Below, one piece after another: positions 5,333 to 9,220 of a DNA stretch of 9,220 nucleotides. The notes below the pieces were generated by a model, which worked only from the letters and a program-made list of their open reading frames with translations, did not search any database and was not told the origin of the DNA. Origin of the DNA: Calditrichia bacterium (GTDB taxonomy: Bacteria; Calditrichota; Calditrichia; RBG-13-44-9); NCBI GenBank assembly GCA_026991005.1, contig JALXCH010000028.1, positions 1 through 9,220 on the forward strand. The letters are read 5' to 3'. Numbering within the stretch: position 1 is the first letter of the stretch; every line of letters starts with the position of its first letter. The position numbers and the translations under genes were made by a program.

Positions 5333-7693
5333 ATGAGTTACAAAAATAATGGCTGGGGGAACAAACAAACAGGTCAACATTCGGATTTTGACATTAAAAA
5401 GTACATTAAAATATTTACCAAACGAAAAAAACTGATTTTGCTTACCACATTAGTGGTAGGAGTTCTCTGGAGTGTGTTTGTTTTAAATTTTATGGGTTCT
5501 CCTACTTACCAGGCTCAGGTGGTTTTGGGGTTCGAGGATCCACGAAAAATGGGGGATATGACGGATAGCAGAGGGCGTTCTACTAAAGAAAACGAAAGCA
5601 AAGCCCGCCTGGCACGTACCCGGGTGCTTCTGGCCAATGTGGTAAAAAGACTTAATTTAAACGTGGATATATTAACTGAAGGGTTGGATTTAGACAAAGC
5701 CATTAAATATGTTTATGCAGATCGCAATAGTATTCCCGGATATTATAAGCTGGTAATCCATGGGCAGAATGTGGATGTCATATATTCCAATCCGGAAGAT
5801 GACATTGATCCCAGAAAAATAGCTACCATTTCCGTAGGCGATACCTTAAAAATAAATCATTTTACCATGTTCCCGAATTGGGAATATTTGAAATTAAAAG
5901 ATGTGAAAGAATTTGAGTTTAAAATTCGGGAGTTTGATAGAGCCATTGAAGATTTATGGAATAAAATTAGTTATTCGCTGGATAGAACGCGCATAATTCT
6001 TACCTTAATTGTAAAAGATAAAGATCCGGAACGCGCTGCACTTATTGCCAATACCCTGGCCGATGAATATATCAAATTCAATCTGGCGATGAAACGGCGC
6101 CGCACTGAAGAAATTATGAAAATCCTGGAGAATCAATTAAAAATTGCTAAAGAAGATCTGGACAAATCCAACGAACGCTTGAAAAAATTTAAAGAGGAAA
6201 ATCCCTGGGTTGTACTTAGCAATGATGCGAATATGCCGTTAACCCAGATTACCAATCTAAATAACCGGATAAACTCCATAAATTTAAAAATAAAAGATGT
6301 GCAAAATCTTTTAAAACGAATTGCCAAAGTTAGTAATTTTGATGAAAAAATAACTACTTATCGGGAATTATTGACTTATTTAAGCTCTCAGGGATTTCCT
6401 ACAGCGCCCGCGTTGGAAGCTGAATTTGAGGAGTTGAATAACGAGCGCAATTCAATAATTGGGAATTATGCTCCGGCCCATCCTGTAGTTAAAGAAAATG
6501 AGAAAAAGTTTAAGATTTTATGCTCAAAAATCGAAAAGGCAGCAAAAAAATTTATTCGTTCGCTTAAAGCGGAAAAGCAGCGAATTCTGAAGGATATTGA
6601 ACAGGAGAAATTTAAACTTACTAATTTGCCTTCTAAGGAATTAACTCTGGCCGAGTTGACCCGGGATAGAGATGTTAAAGAGAATTTGTATTCTACATTA
6701 CTTTCCAAATATAACAAGGCGAAAATTGCTTATGAGGTAGAGGTACCTGACGTATTTTTAATTGATGAAGCAACTCCCCCAATGCGTGCGGGTAAGATGT
6801 TGTTTGTTATTAAAAATATTCTGCTGGGATTGATAATCGGATTTCTTTTAGGGGGAGGGCTGGCGGTGGTATTGGAATTTTTTGATAAAACAGTTCAGGA
6901 TTCTCACGAGTTGCAGAAAAAACTTCCGCTGCCCATTATTGGTAATATCCCCTTTATTGAAGTGAAAGAACCTGAATGGGAAGAGCTGGAAGATGACGTC
7001 CCCAAACAAGATGCTAAACTGATTACCCTGGATTATTCTCCCACTATTGCTTCGGAGGCGTACCGGGAATTGCGGACCAAAGTACTCTTTCAGAATCAAA
7101 GCAAGAAAGTCTCGATATTATTAATTACCAGCCTTGGGCCAGGGGAAGGGAAATCTTTAACCATTTCTAATCTGGCCATTACCATTGCCCAGCAAAAGAT
7201 TCCTACTTTACTTATTGATGGAGATCTACGGCGCGGTGTACTGCATAATGAATTTGGCGATAAAAAACGACCCGGGTTATCTGATTTTCTGGTAAGCAAT
7301 GCTACGATTGATTACGATAATTTAAGCAAAATTATTCAGCAAACTATGGTACCAAACCTGTTTTTAATTAGTTCGGGATCTCAGGTGCCAAATCCCGCAG
7401 AAATTATTGGCTCGCAACGTATGAAAGATATACTTCAGGTGTTGCGAGGGCGTTTTGGAATGATTTTAATTGATTCTGCTCCATTCCAATCTACCCCAGA
7501 TGCTGCTGTTCTGGCAAACTATGCGGATGCAGTTATCCTGGTGGTTAAAGCTGGATACACCAATGTGGAACTTCTGGGAGACAAAGTGCGGGAATACCAG
7601 CCCATTCGCGACAAATTAATGGGCGTTGTATTAAATGGAGTAAAAGTGAATCTGAAAAAACATTATTACAAATATTCGTATTATAACTACTAA
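5333..7693 (+). CDS. Polysaccharide chain-length regulator fused to a BY-type tyrosine kinase (Wzc/ExoP-like)
   Basis: Inner-membrane co-polymerase that would set chain length and drive export with the Wza-like protein, under control of its own tyrosine phosphorylation. A hydrophilic start is followed by a Wzz domain with membrane helix 1 (about 33-53). A long periplasmic part follows, with likely coiled coils about 255-330 and 385-470, and membrane helix 2 (about 490-514). The cytoplasmic kinase has EAYRELR (575-581, the ExxRxxR oligomerisation motif), Walker A GPGEGKS (602-608), Walker A' LLIDGD (626-631) and Walker B ILID (711-714). A tail with six tyrosines between 778 and 786 is the expected autophosphorylation cluster. 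At 786 residues it is longer than the typical 720-730, with extra sequence between about 111 and 225. The proline-rich stretch usual before helix 2 is reduced to ATPPMRAGK. All catalytic motifs look intact. The partner phosphatase is not in the window. Confidence 0.95.
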   Translation: MSYKNNGWGNKQTGQHSDFDIKKYIKIFTKRKKLILLTTLVVGVLWSVFVLNFMGSPTYQAQVVLGFEDPRKMGDMTDSRGRSTKENESKARLARTRVLLANVVKRLNLNVDILTEGLDLDKAIKYVYADRNSIPGYYKLVIHGQNVDVIYSNPEDDIDPRKIATISVGDTLKINHFTMFPNWEYLKLKDVKEFEFKIREFDRAIEDLWNKISYSLDRTRIILTLIVKDKDPERAALIANTLADEYIKFNLAMKRRRTEEIMKILENQLKIAKEDLDKSNERLKKFKEENPWVVLSNDANMPLTQITNLNNRINSINLKIKDVQNLLKRIAKVSNFDEKITTYRELLTYLSSQGFPTAPALEAEFEELNNERNSIIGNYAPAHPVVKENEKKFKILCSKIEKAAKKFIRSLKAEKQRILKDIEQEKFKLTNLPSKELTLAELTRDRDVKENLYSTLLSKYNKAKIAYEVEVPDVFLIDEATPPMRAGKMLFVIKNILLGLIIGFLLGGGLAVVLEFFDKTVQDSHELQKKLPLPIIGNIPFIEVKEPEWEELEDDVPKQDAKLITLDYSPTIASEAYRELRTKVLFQNQSKKVSILLITSLGPGEGKSLTISNLAITIAQQKIPTLLIDGDLRRGVLHNEFGDKKRPGLSDFLVSNATIDYDNLSKIIQQTMVPNLFLISSGSQVPNPAEIIGSQRMKDILQVLRGRFGMILIDSAPFQSTPDAAVLANYADAVILVVKAGYTNVELLGDKVREYQPIRDKLMGVVLNGVKVNLKKHYYKYSYYNY

Positions 7694-7704
7694 ATCGTGT
7701 GACT

Positions 7705-8742
7705 ATGGAGAATGTGGTTATTCGGGAATTCTCGGGAGATGGTCGACAGTGGGACCAATTTATCCAACAACATACTGAAGCAAAAATTTATCATTTGTAT
7801 CGCTGGAAGTCGGTTGTTCAGGAAGCATTTGGACATCAATCTTTATATTTAGCAGCCTATCGAGGGGAAGAACTGGTAGGTGTTCTTCCCTTGATTTTTT
7901 TTAATTCCTCGCTTTTTGGTAAATTTCTGGTGTCTGTTCCCTTTTTCAATTATGGGGGGGAACTTGTCGCCGATTCCGAGGTGCGACAGGCTTTCTATCA
8001 GCATCTCCAGCCATTTGTACAGGAAAAGGGCTATCAGTTTGTGGAGTTCCGCCACGATCGTCCAATTGACACCGATTTGCCGGTGAAACAGCATAAGGTT
8101 ACGTTCATCCTTCCTCTGCCCGAAAATACGGAAACTTTGTGGAAATCGCTAAAAGCTAAAGTTCGCAGCCAGGTGCGGCGTCCGCTAAAGGAATATATGA
8201 GCGCACAGGTAGGGGGAATTGAGCTACTTGATGACTACTACCATGTGTTTGCCCGGAATATGCGCGACCTGGGAACACCGGTTTATGCCCGAAAGTTTTT
8301 TGCGACTATTTTGAATCATTTCCCGAAAGAAGCCCGACTGGTGGTGGTGTATTCCCGGGAGCAAATTCCCGTGGCAGCCGCATTTTTGCTGGGCTTTCGG
8401 GATACCATGGAAATACCCTGGGCATCTTCCCTACGGGAGTACAACCGGTTTAGTCCCAATATGTTACTTTACTGGAAGTGTTTCGAAACAGCAATCGAAA
8501 ATGGCTTTCGGTACTTTGATTTCGGGCGTTGTACACCGGGTAGTGGTACTTATCGCTTTAAAAAACAATGGGGTGGAACGGAGAAACCGCTCTACTGGTA
8601 CTACATTCTTCCCGAAGGTGAAGAACTGCCTCAGATTAATCCTGAAAATCCAAAATATGAACTGGCAATTAAAATCTGGCAGAAACTGCCGGTGTGGTTC
8701 ACGAAATTAATTGGCCCTAAAATCATAAAAAATATACCGTAA
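7705..8742 (+). CDS. FemAB-like GNAT-fold protein (XrtA/PEP-CTERM-associated type)
   Basis: Homologue of FemAB/GNAT-fold acyl or aminoacyl transferases. Members of this subfamily accompany exosortase-linked exopolysaccharide genes; their substrate is not established, and transfer of an acyl or aminoacyl group to the polymer or its precursor is inferred. Counted from ATG 7705 (345 residues), it shows a first GNAT-like half with LAAYRGEELVGVLPL (about 49-63). It then has the basic stretch KVRSQVRR (152-159), FARNMRDLGTPVY (182-194) and the conserved FDFGRCTPGSGTYRFKKQWG (271-290), which I take as the subfamily signature. No signal peptide or membrane helix is evident, so it is probably cytoplasmic. 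GTG at 7699 is an in-frame alternative start, and neither has a clear ribosome site. It begins 5-11 bases after the kinase stop and ends 9 bases before the glycosyltransferase. Base composition is visibly more GC-rich than the preceding three genes. Confidence 0.9.
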   Translation: MENVVIREFSGDGRQWDQFIQQHTEAKIYHLYRWKSVVQEAFGHQSLYLAAYRGEELVGVLPLIFFNSSLFGKFLVSVPFFNYGGELVADSEVRQAFYQHLQPFVQEKGYQFVEFRHDRPIDTDLPVKQHKVTFILPLPENTETLWKSLKAKVRSQVRRPLKEYMSAQVGGIELLDDYYHVFARNMRDLGTPVYARKFFATILNHFPKEARLVVVYSREQIPVAAAFLLGFRDTMEIPWASSLREYNRFSPNMLLYWKCFETAIENGFRYFDFGRCTPGSGTYRFKKQWGGTEKPLYWYYILPEGEELPQINPENPKYELAIKIWQKLPVWFTKLIGPKIIKNIP

Positions 8743-8751
8743 CGTCCATTC

Positions 8752-9220
8752 ATGTGGCAAATCGTATTCTGGACTTCGCTTTTGGTGTCTCTGTATGTTT
8801 ACCTCGGGTATCCACTCCTGTTGTGGTTGTGGCAGTGTTTCCGGCAGAACCGCTGGAAGGTGGATGTAACCTTCCAGCCCACCGTAACTTTTATTATTTC
8901 GGCTTTCAATGAAGAAGCAGTAATTGGGAAAAAGCTGGAGAATACTCTGAGTCTGGATTACCCCCGGGAGAAGATGGATATTCTGGTGGTCTCGGATGCT
9001 TCGGAAGATCGTACGGATGAAATTGTCCGGGGATATTCCTCGCAAGGGGTTCGGTTATTGCGTATGCCCGAACGGCGGGGGAAGACTTTTGGGCTGAATC
9101 ATGCTCTAAAGGAAGCGCGCGGGGAAATCGTCATATTTTCCGACGCCAATGCCATGTATCATCCCGGAGCGGTAAAGGAGCTGGTAAAATATTTTAGTGA
9201 TCCCCGGGTTGGTTACGTGG
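8752..9220 (+). CDS. Family 2 glycosyltransferase, N-terminal part (runs off right edge)
   Basis: Membrane-associated glycosyltransferase likely to add a sugar to the lipid-linked or growing polysaccharide at the cytoplasmic face. The frame is open from ATG 8752 to the edge (156 codons); GT2 proteins with this layout usually reach 350-450 residues. Residues 4-28 form a membrane helix containing the YVYLGYPLLL pattern common in this group. The GT-A nucleotide-sugar domain follows: FIISAFNEE (47-55), ILVVSDASEDRT (77-88), RRGKTFGLN (108-116) and the metal-binding DxD-like motif FSDANAM (129-135). These order and space as in active GT2 enzymes. The start follows the FemAB-like gene by 9 bases without a clear ribosome site. 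Later catalytic residues (ED, QxxRW-type) are outside the window, so activity and specificity cannot be judged. Confidence 0.93.
   Translation, partial: MWQIVFWTSLLVSLYVYLGYPLLLWLWQCFRQNRWKVDVTFQPTVTFIISAFNEEAVIGKKLENTLSLDYPREKMDILVVSDASEDRTDEIVRGYSSQGVRLLRMPERRGKTFGLNHALKEARGEIVIFSDANAMYHPGAVKELVKYFSDPRVGYV

Noticed and set aside
7954..7960. Run of seven G in the FemAB-like gene as a phase-variation tract.
   Set aside because: It is short for a slippage tract and encodes an ordinary Gly-Gly in an intact frame; no alternative frame gives a plausible protein.
8707..9045. A 112-codon minus-strand frame opposite the end of the FemAB-like gene and the glycosyltransferase.
   Set aside because: It is antisense to two clear coding regions, has no family features and no ribosome site; it is a shadow frame.
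1..9220. CRISPR arrays, tRNA or rRNA genes, insertion sequences and phage or defence genes.
   Set aside because: No regularly spaced repeats, no cloverleaf-like sequence, and no transposase or terminal inverted repeats were seen on either strand.

Overview
The window looks like part of the chromosome of a diderm (Gram-negative) bacterium. An outer-membrane-type polysaccharide export protein sits beside a BY-kinase/chain-length regulator, and at least one signal peptide has an AxA-like cleavage site. Intergenic DNA is AT-rich, with sigma-70-like promoter hexamers. The gene set would fit an FCB-type or deep-branching diderm, but I cannot fix the phylum from the sequence.

Layout. Positions 1-1417 (minus strand) hold the N-terminal 472 codons of an OPT-family oligopeptide transporter that runs off the left edge. 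A 264-base divergent intergenic region follows. It carries a good promoter for the transporter, a long inverted repeat, a weaker rightward promoter and a perfect 16-bp palindrome. From 1682 to the right edge everything reads rightward and forms an exopolysaccharide cluster: a polyprenyl-phosphate sugar-phosphate transferase (1682-2746), a NodB-type polysaccharide deacetylase (2756-3586), a 148-base gap with an internal promoter, a STAS-domain protein with an extra C-terminal domain (3735-4544), a Wza-like export protein (about 4563-5315), a Wzz/BY-kinase fusion (5333-7693), a FemAB-like acyl/aminoacyltransferase homologue (about 7705-8742), and the start of a GT2 glycosyltransferase (8752 to the edge). 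No window stretch above 300 bases lacks a gene.

How they fit together. The sugar transferase would load the first sugar phosphate onto undecaprenyl phosphate. The GT2 enzyme, and others beyond the window, would extend the chain. The Wzz/BY-kinase and the export protein would control length and carry the polymer out, and the deacetylase would trim N-acetyl groups. The STAS protein is a candidate regulator by partner switching, and its gene is closely linked to that of the export protein. The deacetylase and FemAB proteins resemble the subfamilies that accompany exosortase (XrtA/PEP-CTERM) loci, so an exosortase may lie to the right; none is visible here.

The individual functions are recognisable families. 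The less ordinary points are the sugar transferase lacking its N-terminal membrane bundle, the STAS fusion, the export protein ending in a membrane helix plus a tyrosine/arginine tail, and the palindromes in the divergent regulatory region.
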